A stretch of DNA of 64,000 bases from Xestospongia bergquistia. Its lineage: Eukaryota > Porifera > Demospongiae > Haplosclerida > Petrosiidae. Position 1 is the stretch's first letter, and every line of letters begins with the position of its first letter. A model generated the notes under the pieces. The model was not told the DNA's origin, did not search any database, and worked only from the letters and a program-made list of their open reading frames with translations. A program made the position numbers and the translations under genes. Below are positions 1 to 12,705 of this stretch, piece by piece. The DNA is taken from the NCBI GenBank assembly GCA_963965975.1, contig OZ014414.1:8427230-8491229 (forward strand). The letters run 5' to 3'.

Positions 1-194
1 TTACTAAAAATAGCACTAATATAATGACTCACTGTTACATGTTTTGACCCTATGTTAATTGTTACTAAAAATAGATATGACTATTAGTGTTCCTGTTGAA
101 ATTTAATATTTGGGATGAAATCAGTTCCTATATTTAGTGTTACAACTATTCTATATTTAGTATACTATAGTTTACAAATGATGACATCATTTAG

Positions 195-1073
195 GTCTCT
201 GATCATGGATTATTGGACATAGCTCATAGCTGTCCTGATCTACGATATCTTGCTGTTAGTAGATGTTATGGAGTCACTGATCGTGGAATAAAACAAATTA
301 TATTGGTAGGCTATGAATATAATTAATAATTATAATAAACAACTGTTATTAATATTTAATAATATAACTGATTTCCTGTACTGGAGTAAGCATTTCCACT
401 ATATGTACTAGAACAATAGAGCCATTTCCACTACATGTACTAGAACAATAGAACCATTTCCACTACATGTACAGCCCATTTCCACTTTATGTATTGAAAT
501 ATATAACTTGTTTGAAGGTTCTAATCTATCCTATGAATATTTAATGACCTAGTTATCATATATTATTATTATTAATCATTATTACAGCATTGTCCTCGTA
601 TTGTGGCACTAGACTTGGGACATTGTTATCATGTCTCTGATGTCAGTCTCTCTCTTATCCCTGGAAGGTTATGGGAGTTGCGAGAATTACGTATCAAAGG
701 GTGTGGCAAAGTAAGATGAGATATTAAATAGAATCAGGTCAGAGACAACACATGCACACATAATATGTATTTACTCAACGTCAATAATTTTTAGTAATGT
801 TTTGTTTAAAGGAATTATACTATGATATAAATTTAAAGATAAAAATAATAACACTTGATATTGTTCCTATAATTATTTTTATGAATATCAGATATTTCTT
901 TAAATATGATCGTAAACAATATACTTTTCTAGTATTAGTATTTTTATTGTTTAATTGTCAGTATAATCCATTAAATCAACATTTCTTTTTAAAATATTTT
1001 TTTAATATAGGTAACTGATCAGTGTATTGAGAGGTTAATGTCAGCTAGTGTGATCATTAATACCTGCTTCTAA
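195..1073 (+). CDS. FBXL/AMN1-like leucine-rich repeat protein, 3' exons only
   Basis: Three plus-strand exons, each bounded by AG and GT, share one frame: 195-305 (37 codons), 588-710 (41 codons) and 1011-1073 ending in TAA. The translation has cysteine-type LRRs with the spacing of F-box/LRR (FBXL) and AMN1 proteins: SCPDLRYLAVSRCYGVTDRG, then HCPRIVALDLGHCYHVSD, then LWELRELRIKGCGKVTD, ending in NTCF. In that family the LRRs choose the substrate for an SCF ubiquitin ligase. No F-box is visible, so the 5' part must lie left of the window. The region from 1 to 194 reads as intron. Family is inferred from the repeat pattern; the exact gene is unknown. Confidence 0.75.
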
Positions 1074-1379
1074 ATATATATATAACTTTATTTTTCATTT
1101 TATAATGTTATTGTTTATGTACATTTGAACTCAATTGTTTTATATCTATAATATCCAACTATTAAATGTATTGTTTATATTAGAAGTAATATTGATTACA
1201 TTGTTACCAGAGTACCAGAAAGATTCTCTCCAGAGTGGACTGTGTCCACCCAAAATACCTTTAACCAGTTAAACAAACATTCTTGTTGCTGTTTTATGCA
1301 ATGGTGGGACGGTTTCTACATACCACTCGTCAGGTCATTTAAGAAATTATAGAGTTTGTCACTAATAACTCTTTTTTTA
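1074..1379. other. non-coding stretch after the FBXL-like gene
   Basis: AT-rich sequence with no supported exon. It probably holds the 3' UTR of the FBXL-like gene. Nothing else is recognised. Confidence 0.4.
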
Positions 1380-1514
1380 ACTGATTTTAATGGTGACAAT
1401 AAAAGTGAACAATACTACAGAGGTCAACCTCAACAGAACATGATAACTAGCGCTATTCTAGATATCATTGTGGAGGATGTTATTCCAACTTGCATAGTAG
1501 AAAAGCCTGGGTTT
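1380..1514 (+). mobile_element. hAT/ZBED-like transposase fragment, copy 1
   Basis: The plus frame reads ITDFNGDNKSEQYYRG, then QNMITSAILDIIVEDVIPT and a VEKPGF motif. That is the segment of hAT/ZBED transposases after the BED finger, where the pattern 'aI..fI.eD..P...Ve..GF' is typical. Only about 45 codons remain and there is no DDE core or terminal repeat. Better preserved copies lie at 14611-14847 and 41865-42097, so the piece travels with the array unit. Assignment is from motif memory. Confidence 0.5.
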
Positions 1515-1739
1515 TATATAATATCATATGTAGTCTTGTATATGGTCATCATATACAATACTACATATACTATTATATAAAACAATGGTTATTAAGCTTC
1601 AAAATGTCATATACAATAGACTTATATAAATGGAATAGGACAGTTATTTTTTTAAGTAGGTTCATATTAACTTCATAAATATTCACATTAACAGTTGCAA
1701 TCTCCACAACTAATGTTATAACCACACCCACATGGTCTA

Positions 1740-1776
1740 TACCTTGACTTTGTTGCACAATAGATGACATTTGCAA
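1740..1776 (-). pseudogene. orphan relic of array coiled-coil exon (QMSSIVQQSQ)
   Basis: The minus strand reads QMSSIVQQSQ followed by a GT donor. This closely matches the end of exon 6 of the array genes (QISSIVQQSE plus donor). No other exon of such a gene is nearby. The same relic sits at 15073-15109 and 42323-42359. Confidence 0.5.
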
Positions 1777-2057
1777 ACCTTTGTACTTAGTCTAGCTAAT
1801 AAGAGAGTGGAGACGTAATAATTAATGTCTTCAATTATTTCAACTTACATCACATAATATTTCACCTCTACATCTAGTGATCTCATGTCCATTATACTGT
1901 ATTCAGTTTAGTTCCTCTCTTATTATCAATAAAGTATCCAATCCTTTCTATAGGGATAACTACATTATTAATATATCAATGTAGTGTATAGGACTAATAG
2001 AGTTGTCTATTAATATCATCTCACCATTTACTATGTGAGTGAGCAAACGTCTCTACT

Positions 2058-2240
2058 TCAGAAATATGTATTGTTGGACTTGAACAGTTGACAATTTTCA
2101 TTATTCAACTGAACTGATCTCATTATTATAGTTAAATTGTAGTCTTCAATATCTTCTGAAAATAAGATAGACCATGATGACTTCTTTAGTTTGTTAGAAA
2201 ATGGGATACAAGTACGTTCCTTACTGCATGACGTCTTCAT
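2058..2240 (-). other. short ORF downstream of G1 LRR exon (possible 3' UTR exon)
   Basis: A 60-codon ORF beginning MKTSCSKERTCIPFSNK. It lies about 300 bases after the LRR stop and is preceded by a plausible acceptor (tatatgcag). A GTAAGT donor sits within a few bases of the LRR stop in each unit, so this may be a spliced 3' UTR exon. Equivalent ORFs with the same stop occur at 21565, 29854 and 42641; in G6 the ATG is changed. It resembles no known family and may not be translated. Confidence 0.3.
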
Positions 2241-3444
2241 ATACTCTACTAGAACTGCATATATACAAGTACAAAGGAGTTAAAAATAGTGCTCCGCCCA
2301 CAAATAATAATTACAGGCGCCAAGTAACCAGCTGTTAGAGAGACAAAAAAGTGCGACGTTAGAGAAGTAAGTGTCAAGGAAAACTGCTCTATTTTTATTG
2401 TCTACTAGTTTTGTTAGAGAAATAAATTGTTAATAAAAGAAGATAAAAAAGTGAAGAGTAATTTAAAGAGAAAATAAAAGTGAACGAGAAGACAAATTAA
2501 GAATAAACAACAAACTACTTACTATTACATGAACACAAGTCTGTCTTTAATAACTTGATAACTGTCTAACTTCTTACAATACTCTTCATGTTGTATTGAT
2601 AAGTGTAGTTTCCTTATTGTAGTATTTTTATTAAGTGATGTACATATTGTCTTGATAACATCATTGCTCAGTGAAGTCTTGTAGAGATATAGTGTTGCCA
2701 ATGTAGTTGTTTGTATTAGATCTGCTATTGTACTGGTACTAACTGAAGTGATCTGACGATTACCTCCGATGTTCAACGTAGTCAATGTTTGGTTTTTAGT
2801 AAGTCCTTCACAGATATATCGGACTCCATTATCAGTGATGTTACAGTAGGAGAGATATAGTACTTTTAAAGTTGTATTACATGATAACATAGTAGATAAG
2901 TGAGTTATATCTTCATCTGTGATACCAGTAACATTAGACAACACTAACTGTTGAAGTGTTTTATTATTAAAGAGACTATCACTGACTTGTTTGATACCAC
3001 CAGTAAGTGAAGAGGACGACAGCCATAGTATCTTTATTGTTTTATTAGTTTTTAGTATCTCTGATAATATCGATACACACTTACTGTCCAATGAAGTGTT
3101 GTATATATTAAGACTCCTCACTGTACACTTATTAAGATTGTTTATAATAACTGCAGTACTTTCAGGAGATGATGAGAAGAGACTAATACTCCATTCTTTT
3201 CCTGTTTGTTGTTCTTTTATTAATTTACTTATAACATCTTCACTTTCTAATACACTTGGTCTAGTGAGTCTAACACTATTGTCATCGTCATCATCTCTCC
3301 AATGAACACTTCCAGTGTCTCCTGTTATAAAACAGAGTTAGTATATAATATAGTACACACATAGTAATATGTACTATAACACACTACAAATACACAGACA
3401 ACAAACTGAAGAAGAAAGGAAGCCATTATTGTTTACTGAATATA

Positions 3445-3480
3445 GTTACTATGGCAACGAGCTAATAGGAGGCGGGGCTT
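3445..3480 (-). promoter_or_regulatory. RFX X-box plus GC box upstream of G1 LRR exon
   Basis: On the minus strand a GC box (GCCCCGCCTCC) is followed by GTTGCCATAGTAAC, a near-perfect two-half-site RFX X-box, about 125 bases before the LRR exon acceptor. The pair recurs at 22953, 31237, 44026 and 59391. It could be an internal promoter or enhancer; no in-frame start codon joins it to the LRR exon. Confidence 0.45.
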
Positions 3481-3499
3481 ATTAACTCGTCAGTGGAAT

Positions 3500-4750
3500 C
3501 ATAGATAGTATAGACTACGTAACCGGGATTGGAAACGGATCACGTGATCCCATAGAACTGAATGAACATTCGAAAACGCACTCCGTGTCCAAAAAAATCA
3601 ATTAATTTTTATTACCTGACATTGTAAACTAGACACACTCTTACTTCTATTGTATTACTCTACAAAGACATTAGTGTTATTTTTATTTATCAACACATTG
3701 ACTATATATTCTTCTTTATATTCTATTATTAAAATAGTCAATAATACTGACATTCACTTTTAAATTAGTTATTTTCCGATGAAAATGGCACTAAAAATAC
3801 TTTTGTCGCTCTTTCTTCTTACAGCAATGTTACCACTAAAAGCCTTAGGACAAATTATTTAGAACAAATAAGAATACATTGGTTTAGACTGTTTTTATGT
3901 TAGTAAAGTCGCGCTATTCTTATGGAAAACACTAAAACAACATAAGATATAGGTCCACTTTTGGGACTATAGCCATTGTTTTAAGTTATGTAGGCATAAA
4001 TTACAACTTTTCATTTAAAGATGAAAGATTTCTGTGTTGGTTTAGCTTGTTATTATTTACTTTGGCAATCTCCTGTCATATTTATGTAAGATACAAAATA
4101 CGCGTACATATTCAGTACTAAATAATTATCAATAATTAATTTCCTTCAGATGTGTAAGAGACTGTACTAATATAGAAAGCACAGATCAATTTCCAGGTCT
4201 TTAATTGTAACTCTTCCAATGCAAAGTTAATTTATTATGTTCATGCTCCTTTCTATTCCTTGTCTGCGCTAAAAGAGAGATTCCATTCCTTGGGATTATT
4301 GCCTAAATAATCAGATGACAGGTCATTTATTAGATTGGTTGCAAAAGTTGATACAATCTCCCTGGTTCAGGCCTAGAGCACCATTTAAACAGGAGGTCTG
4401 CACTATCTAATACTTGTGTAGCAACTGATGTACATATTTTAAAACCTACATCTGAAAGAGCTCCTTGTAGTATAATGTATATTATATTATACTAGCAAAA
4501 AGACATTTGTCTTACTGTGACTGTGACCTAACATTATCAGTAAAATTAATTGTCAGATAAATAATAATGACTTCAAATAAGTATTTTATTATAAAGTAAC
4601 ACTTAATTAAAGTAAAATTCCAAAATACTACATGCTTGTTTCAGAAGAAACAGGAGCACTGAAATCAGTTTATATGCTTAGATGGACAAGGAGTGTACCG
4701 GAAGTGCGTGGGCGTTTCCAATCCCGGTTACGTAGTCTATACTATCTATG
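3500..4750. mobile_element. P-element/THAP9-like non-autonomous element L
   Basis: A 1251-bp element with inverted ends CATAGATAGTATAGAC and its complement, flanked by GTGGAAT at 3493-3499 and 4751-4757. G4 and G6 have a single GTGGAAT at the empty site, which shows a 7-bp target duplication. It has the same two ends as the large copy at 44080-48078, in reverse orientation, with most of the interior deleted. No working ORF remains. Confidence 0.8.
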
Positions 4751-4757
4751 GTGGAAT

Positions 4758-6232
4758 CATAGACTACGTAACCGGGATTGGAAACGCCCACGCACTTCCG
4801 ATACACTCCTTGTCCATCTCAACCTGACAAGCATAGCTTGCAGTGCTCCTATTTCTTCTGAAACAAGCATGTAGTATTTTGGAATTTTTACGTTAATTAA
4901 GTGTTACTTTATAACAAATACTTATTTCAAGTATATAATTATATATATTTATCTGACAATTTTACTGATAATATTAGGTCACAGTCTCAGTAAGACAAAA
5001 GTCTTTTTGCTAGTATAATATACATTATACTACAAGCTCTTTCAGATGCAGGTTTTAAAATTGGTACACCAGTTGCTGCACAAGTGTTAGATAGTGCAGA
5101 CCTCCTGTTTAATGGTGCTCTACACTGTAAAAATTAATATGTCATTTTAACAACTAATTTGTAGTTTATGTGGGTGGATTACTATGGAATGTAGAATTCT
5201 TGCAAATTACTCACTATGTAATTTGTTGGTATGTTGTACTGGTACATACTAACAAATTATACAATGAGTAATTCACATACATTCTACATTCCATAGTAAT
5301 CCACCCACGTGAACTACAAACTAATTGTTAAAATGACATATTCATTTTTATAGTGTAGGCCTGAACCAGGGAGATTGTATCGACTTTTTCAACCAATCTA
5401 ATAAATGACCTGTCATCTGATTATTTAGGCAATAATCCCAAGGAATGGAATCTCTCTCTTAGCACAGACAAGAAATGGAAAGGAGCATGAATATAATAAA
5501 TTAACTTTGCATTGGAAGAGATACAATTAAAGACATGTAAATTGATCTGTGCTTTCTATAGTACAGTCTCTTACCATCTGAGAGAAAATTAATTATTAAT
5601 AATTATTTAGTACTGAATATCTACACGTATTTTGTATCTTACATAAATATGACAGGAGATTGCCAAAGTAAATAATAACAAGCTAAACCAACACAGAAAT
5701 CTTTTGTCTTTAGATGACAAGCTGTAATTTATGTCCAAATAACTTAAAACAATGGCTATAGTCCCAAAAGTGTACCTATATCTTATGTTGTTTTAGTGTT
5801 TTCCATAAGAATAGCGCTACTTTACTAACATAAAAACAGTCTAAACCAATGTGTTCTTATTGGTTCTAAATAATTCATCCTAGACCTTTTAGTAATAATA
5901 TTGCTGTAAGAAGAAAGAGCGACAAAAGTATTTTTAGTGCCATTTTCATCGAAAAATAACTAATTTAAAAGTGAATGTCTGTATTATTGACTATTTTTAA
6001 TAATAGAATATAAAGAAGAATATATTGTCAATGTGTTGATAAATATAAAAATAACACTACTGTCTTTGTAGAGTAATACAATAGAGGTAAGAGTGTGTCT
6101 AGTTTACAATGTCAGGTAATAAAAATTAATTGATTTTTTTGGACACGGAGTGCATTTTTGAATGTTCATTCACTTCTATGGGATCACGTGATCCGTTTCC
6201 AATCCCGGTTACTTAAGTCTATACTATCTATG
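4758..6232. mobile_element. P-element/THAP9-like non-autonomous element R
   Basis: A 1475-bp copy in inverted orientation to element L, separated from it only by GTGGAAT and followed by GTGGAAT at 6233-6239. The left tip lacks a few bases of the terminal repeat. It keeps a degenerate start of the plus-strand ORF seen in the large copy, then jumps by internal deletion to the far end. A palindromic element (5123-5355) is nested inside. Confidence 0.8.
5123..5355. mobile_element. palindromic MITE with TA target duplication
   Basis: A 233-bp near-perfect palindrome starting CACTGTAAAAAT and ending ATTTTTATAGTG, flanked by TA on each side. The uninterrupted sequence (gctctaggcctg) is seen at 44471-44482, so the insertion and TA duplication are direct. 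The TA target and long inverted arms suggest a Tc1/mariner-type foldback MITE. Confidence 0.75.
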
Positions 6233-6239
6233 GTGGAAT

Positions 6240-7456
6240 TTACTGAGATACTTCTTAAATTACTACCTTTACTCTTAGTTGGTTTTAAGGTCTAGCTACA
6301 GTAAGTCATGTTGTCTAGCACACATGTACTTTTCTTGCTAATAGTAAGTGAAATGTGTGAAGTTCATTTGATAATAGTTGTCAATAGGTAAAGAATAGAG
6401 ACTGAAATGAACAGTCTGAGTTGTCTTGTCTTGTGTGGTCCAATGTTACTGTAATATCAGGTGACACAAGACTACAATGTCTTTATAGTATGTATTGTAA
6501 ACATTATTACATTCTATTTCATTGAGTTCAGAATTGAGTTGATATGTTTTGTTACACGAGGAAATTATGTATCTCTCTACCTACTAATGTTGTACATAGG
6601 AATGGTCTAAATGTTTGGTGGGTGTGGTTAAGTACAGTAACTAAGTACATGTTAATAGATATAAACAAAAGTAGAAGGAATTACAAATAAAATGAGTTAT
6701 CAATTGATTTGACTCTTTCCTTGATATATTACATCATCTTAATATGTGAATTTATTACAGTTATAGTAACAGATAGTCTGGTATGGCCAGCTCCTTTGCT
6801 TAGAGAGGAAAGGTTTGGTAGTCCATACTATAGTACAGTTGTCTCTTTCACTAGTCTATTGAGCTGACAAACCACATTGTTTTTATAGTGGGCGTGGCTG
6901 AAAACTGCTTTGATCTAAAAAAGTGCAGGATCTACAAACAAGCATCATTAGATGTTTCATTCTGAAATATTGACTTCTTTGTCCTTTCTTGTTTTATTGT
7001 GTTACAATAATCCTTCATTTAGTCATGTTGAACTAAACAAATCTACATTTTGTTAAACTAGCTGTCATACTTGCACCATGTCTAAATTATGTTGCTATGG
7101 TAACTATTCATACTGGATACCTTAGTCTCACCCCCAGACTACCAAGTAAAAAGGTAGTCTGTTACATTTGCTTCAAATTCTTGTTCCTAGTGTCATTAGT
7201 GTGACATGTTAACTCCATCTAATCATATATTAATGGTCACATGACAAGTAGCTGATAGTCACATTATATAGTGTAATATGATAACACTTAATATAAACAT
7301 TTTATAGATCTTATCATAATCATAACTCTATCATATTATACTGACACTAAGGGAGTGTATAGTAAATATGGAAATTCATTTTTTATATATTATGAATTTA
7401 ATTATTGTGGTTTGAGAATTATGAATATAATTTACACTATAATAATTTGTGGTTAC
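6240..7456. other. last intron of G1, no exon seen
   Basis: Shared with the last introns of the other units. It contains an X-box-like GTTGCTATGGTAAC at 7091-7104, conserved at 15553, 23842, 32162, 50561 (one change) and 60634. Nothing coding is supported. Confidence 0.5.
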
Positions 7457-9748
7457 CTGTAGTTACATGTGTGGACTCTCCTTGGCTAGATTTTGTTTGT
7501 GTTTCCTCAAGTCCTTGATTAGTTACTGCCTTTGGTCTGAATGTTAGATCTAGTAACAATGTCATATAATGAGAAGTCGACGTCACTAATACCAACTACC
7601 TTTTAAGCTCTGCCTTAATGTCTCAAACTGTTTGTTTCTCTCTCTTAATCGTAACATCAATGATGCTGTCACTTCCTGTAGTGTCTCCAACTCTTTTTGT
7701 CTCTCTGTAGACACTGACAGTAACTCTTCCTTAATAACTAAATAATTATTAATTATAATTATGTATTGATAAATCAGTAACACAGACTATGTTAGTGATA
7801 GCTATTGTATTAATAATACCTTCCTTCCATTTCAAATGTGATGTCAAATCTTTGATTGTTTTTTCTTTCATTTGTTTTCTTTCTACATAGAAACATTGAA
7901 TTTTAAATCAGATATATCATATAATAGACAGCTATTAAATAAACAGTGATTATTGACTACATGGACAAATACCTTCACTTTGTTGGACAATAGATGATAT
8001 TTGTAAAGTCATCTTTTTACTGATGGTTTGTCGTAGTTCAAGTTGACTTCTTAACTCCTTTGTGTTCTCTTCTACAATAGGTCTAACCTCCTATATATCA
8101 ATAAACAACACATGTAGTAACTGTTGTCTAATACTACTCATCTCTTACCTTGTCTCTTTGATGTTTATCATAAATGATGTCATAGCCTATTGTTAACTTG
8201 AGCAATTCCATCTCCTTCAATAAGTCAAGATTTTCATTTGCTGTCACTAATAGAATATCCATCATATGGTGTGGAGCATAGCAGGTAACAATGATAGAGT
8301 TGACTTCATTAATAACTCGAACTTGGACAGACTCTGCCATATCTTCAAAGGCTTTTGACAGCAAATCTTTAATGTGTTTGAGAGTATATTTGTCTACCTC
8401 CCACTCCAATACAAACTCAATTGTCTCACAGATGAGATGATGAGAATGTGAAACTAACTTGAAGTTCTGTTTAAGGCATATACTAACTTTGACATTTTCA
8501 CAAAAGGTAACAACTGCCATCTTGAATTCTGTGATGAGTAATTTAGCCTCAGTGATGTTGTAATAATCAACAACAAATTCCAAACAGCAAATATTAATAA
8601 TGGTACATTTATCTTGTACAAGATTAATGACATCATCAAATGATTTCGCTGTTGACAATTGAGGTCTTAGGCCCGGGAAACATCTCCAAAGATATCGTTT
8701 GAAATCTTTCAGTGAAGGAATACTAGTTTCAATAAGAGGTGCAACATTGTGAATTAGGGTTCCAAAGGTTGCTGTCATATGAACAAAATAGTGTTGGTAT
8801 GTCTGATGAAGTTTGATTTGGGAAGGAAATGTTTGATCTACAAAATATTAGTAGATTAAAGTAGTATAAAAATTACTTACCATACTCTTTGAGTATATCA
8901 TTAGCAACAGTTACTGTTTGTTCAGATTTCAATAAGATGCTACTGAATACCTTTAACATGTTGGGATCCTCAGATACTGTAGTACATAGTGCTCTCAGTG
9001 GACCATCTCCTAATACATATCCCAATCTTTTGACTTCATCTAATGTCTCCTTAGAGATCACTCTCTCTGTATATAACATCTGAACAATCTCTATAGGAAG
9101 TGCAAGTGATGAGATCCTATCAGAGTGTTTCTGTAACATTTGACAAGCTGGAAAGAGTTTAAAATAAATAATAAATATAAATATTATATATGTACTACTA
9201 ACACTAATTTATACCTGTATCCAAATCAAGTTTTTCATGTTTTTGTTCTAATTCCATTGTTTGAACATCTCATTTTCTCTTTCTTAAACTCGATATATCA
9301 GTGTCATCTATTAATCATATGACATACTATAAAATAATAATATTTACTTACTAAAGTCCTTTATTTTTTCAGCTGTAAAAACTTGCCCAATCTTTTCAAG
9401 AGCACTAGCTAGTGAGTCCAATGTAGCACCTCCACTCTTAGTAACATTGTCAGCATTACTTAACCACAGATTTAAACTCTCTTGAAGACAGTTCTCTGGA
9501 TCATCTCGGTACTTGGTTCTAATGCTTGACAGAGTAGGTTGTAGTAGACCCAGTTGTAGACCAAGAGGAGACCATCTATCATTTGGGAAGTAGCCTAGTT
9601 TCAAAGCGCCAATGATATCCTTTAAATCACTAACATCTAAAATAAACAATGTAAGATATAGAGCAACTCGAAATCTTTTTCTGTTAATATAAACTCACTT
9701 AGTTCACGCTGACTTGCAGCCATAGCTGGGAGGTCACTATGTAACTAA

Positions 9749-9764
9749 GGTGTGGTTACATTCC
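9749..9764 (-). promoter_or_regulatory. TEAD-like plus RUNX-like composite site upstream of G1
   Basis: The minus strand reads GGAATGTAACCACACC. It joins GGAATG (TEAD/MCAT type) to AACCACA (RUNX type) about 30-40 bases before the start codon. It is kept at G2 (19009), G3 (27298), G4 (35611) and G6 (63852, with 2 extra bases), and lost at G5. Confidence 0.4.
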
Positions 9765-11243
9765 AGCAATATGAAATTGTTCTGTGTACATGAATAATAT
9801 CACTTTGATATTAACAAATTATATTTTTCTTATTTGAAGTAAGAAATACTTTATAGTAGACGATGTTCTACAAAGATGCTAAAATCTGTGTCATTATTCA
9901 TCATTCATTTTTTTTCACCACGCATTTATTACTGGATCAATAAGTCAATGATACAACTTGTATCATAGTTAAGTCAAGACTATTGTCTTGGACTATATAT
10001 GCACGTACAACTTGTATGGCTTTTGACAACCATATTCTGAAGCAGATACAAACAAACTTTATAATGTTATAATGGTGTACTGTGTAGTTTTAAGTACAGT
10101 ATATGATACAAAAATTCACATTAATTGATAGGCTATAAACATTGTCATAAATACGTAATAACCACACTCATTAGGTCTGTACATTCACTTCATTGGACAA
10201 CAGATGCTATTTACATAACATGCATCTTTTTGCTCTTTTGGTCCTAAGATTGTTTTGGACTATATATGCATTAACTGCATGTGTTTTCATAGTTTTAAAT
10301 GTATCTTTTGAAGTTGACAAATAGAATTAAGGATGAAATAAGTTACACGAAGTAACTGTCAATGCACATAGCAACTATTGAATTTAATTACTGCTACAAT
10401 GAGTCCTTTGAATTGATGAAGCTTATTTAAAGATAAAGTATATCTTTAAACTATTATGACCATAATACAATACTACATATACTATTATATAAAACAGTGG
10501 TAATTTAAGTTTCTAAATGTCATATACAATAGACTTCATATATAAATGGGATTGGACAGTTATTTTTATAGTAGGTTCATATGAATTCTACAAATATTTA
10601 CAATGTTAAAACCACACCCATATGACTTGTACCTTTACTTTGCTCCACAATATGACAAAAAGTTTAATAATAGTCGCTTTACTTACTTTAACATGACGTT
10701 AAATAATGCCTTTAATGATATGTACAAAATCCCTAGGTACTTCCCCTCTAACATTTTGTTGTCTTAGAGGTTATAGGTGACTAAATTTCTAATCTCCCCC
10801 TGTAACAACAGTTTTACACATTTCCCTTAACACAGTGGTACTAAGGTCATGATCATAGTCTTGTAATTGAAGTGAGGCCATCCTTGCTAGTCTGGTCATT
10901 GGACTAACTTAAAAGTATACCACTAACATTATGTTGTTGTAGTGTTGTTATTTGTTTGACTAGTAGAATTACAGGTGTGTAGAGCTTATTGATTGTTTCT
11001 ACTTCTTAAGAATTTAAATATTTAGGACTATCATACAAATATGTTATCTGTGACTATTTGTATTATTGTCATTAATTTTATTAATGACAATATAAAATAC
11101 CACAATACTACATCGGAATGTAATGTCTGCATAATTTTTCTTTCTCTCCTGGGTCCGGTGTTCTCAATTACATTATACATAATTATTTTGTTGGTAGCTA
11201 TCAGTATGACTCAACAGACTATAGTTTGAATATTTCCCTTTAG
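9765..11243. other. intergenic spacer with degenerate exon relics
   Basis: No intact gene. A weak minus-strand match to coiled-coil exon 6 lies at about 10190-10245 (complement of 'cattggacaacagatgc') and another at about 10628-10660. The same spacer recurs at about 18985-20515 and 27275-28805. The rest is AT-rich without a recognisable feature. Confidence 0.4.
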
Positions 11244-12656
11244 AGTACATTGGACAAGGGCCTCTTCATAGAGCTGAAAAAATAAAAAGACATGAGCTTG
11301 GTTTTCTTAAGACTACAGGGAACATAGTAGCCATTGACTTTGGGACTACCTTCTGTGTGTTGGCCTTCATGATCCGAGGTGATACAGATGTAAACACACT
11401 CAAAGTAAATGATCATCATCAACGAGTACCTAACAGTATATTGCTCCATAAAGGAACTAATAGATGTCAAGTAGTGGCATTTGGATACAGAGCAGAAGAT
11501 ATATTTCCCAAAATAAGACCATGCAAGCTTAAGTGAATGTGTTAATCATATCTACTTTAAGAGGATAAATATCTTTGAAAAAGATGAGGTGAGCTATAAT
11601 GACAATTATAACTGAAGGTTTGTGTAGTCTCATTCCCAGACCTACTGGGAATGAGACTACACAACTACTATACACAACTACTATGTTGACTATCAGAATA
11701 CGTGGGTGGTATTGTTTTGTGAAGTACAATGAACCGAACCCTCACATATCAAAATTCCCTTAATCTATTGTCTGAACTAATAATTACTCCTTTAATAGAC
11801 AGTAATTGGTGTTATTTGCTAAAAATGAAGTCAAATATTTGCACTAACATTAGTTGTTATCTTTTAACTAAACTCTAACTGTTATTATTAATTGCTAACT
11901 TTTATTCACCTCTTTGGAAGAAATGAGCTATAAAAGAGAAACATGGTTTGGACATTCCTTACTGTCAGCACAATTGATGAGTATGGGGCTGTAATGTAAA
12001 GTATACAGGCGTATGGCCCCTATATTAGTCAATGAAAATAGACACACTAATAACAAACATGTTAATTAATATATACATACATTGTAGATGTGCTTGTTTA
12101 CATTAGTTTATTATGTTACTATATGTGACTAATTATAGAAGCCTCTGCTTAGCTTGGTTCCTTACCATATGTGACATACCAAATAGAAGTTGTTATATTA
12201 AATATTATAGTACTTTTATATAATGTATTTTGTTTTTAGGATATAAGTCGTGAGACTATAATACAATTATTTACTAATAAGAAGTACTATCTGATAGAAG
12301 TTATTATATTTGCTTTAAAATATCTTAAGGATCAACTAGTTGAACATTCATATAGAACAATTACTCCACTCAATGCTAACAACTTTGATTGGGTTATCAC
12401 TGTACCTGGTAATTTGAAGGCTAGAGGAAAGAGAATGATGAGAGAAGCACCATATATGGTAAGATATGTCATGACTTCTCTTAATATAATGGAATACACT
12501 TACCCTGTAGTTATTATAAACATGATATATTCATTATAAACATGGTTACTATCATTTTAACTGTAAATATTAAATACTACAAAGAGGAGACTTTGTAGTT
12601 AAGTATTGTGTCTAGCATTGAAGCATTAATGCTGTTCCAGTATATGTTGACACTTC

Positions 12657-12705
<49 letters not shown>

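Larger units (their letters stand above)
2525..9723 (-). pseudogene. G1: Death(A)-CARD-like-unknown domain-coiled coil-LRR gene with one nonsense codon
   Basis: Ten exons by splice sites: 9699-9723 (MAASQREL), 9352-9636 (Death A), 9215-9307 (basic linker), 8881-9147 (CARD-like), 8149-8837 (230-residue domain), 7973-8090, 7820-7882 and 7600-7737 (coiled coil), 7457-7549 and 2525-3321 (LRRs). Phases agree throughout, giving 856 codons, but codon 116 in the linker (9270-9272) is TGA where G2 and G3 have CGA. This is a C-to-T change at a CpG. As written the product is a 115-residue Death-only protein. The acidic exon of G2-G4 is missing because about 790 bp near 7264 is deleted. The last intron holds two P-like elements. 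The LRR exon is intact. Function is inferred: intracellular signalling receptor or adaptor. Confidence 0.75.

Noticed and set aside
797-1018. ORF of 73 codons on the plus strand
   Set aside because: Lies in the intron between two FBXL-like exons and is low-complexity Phe/Ile/Lys.
3321-3440. Possible signal-peptide start MASFLLQFVVC just upstream of the G1 LRR exon, making a secreted LRR protein
   Set aside because: The frame hits a stop within about 13 codons in most units, and splicing at the available GT sites into the phase-1 LRR exon gives TGA or a wrong frame.
4632-4874. ORF of 80 codons across the junction of two P-like elements
   Set aside because: It is read through inverted terminal repeats and the target duplication.
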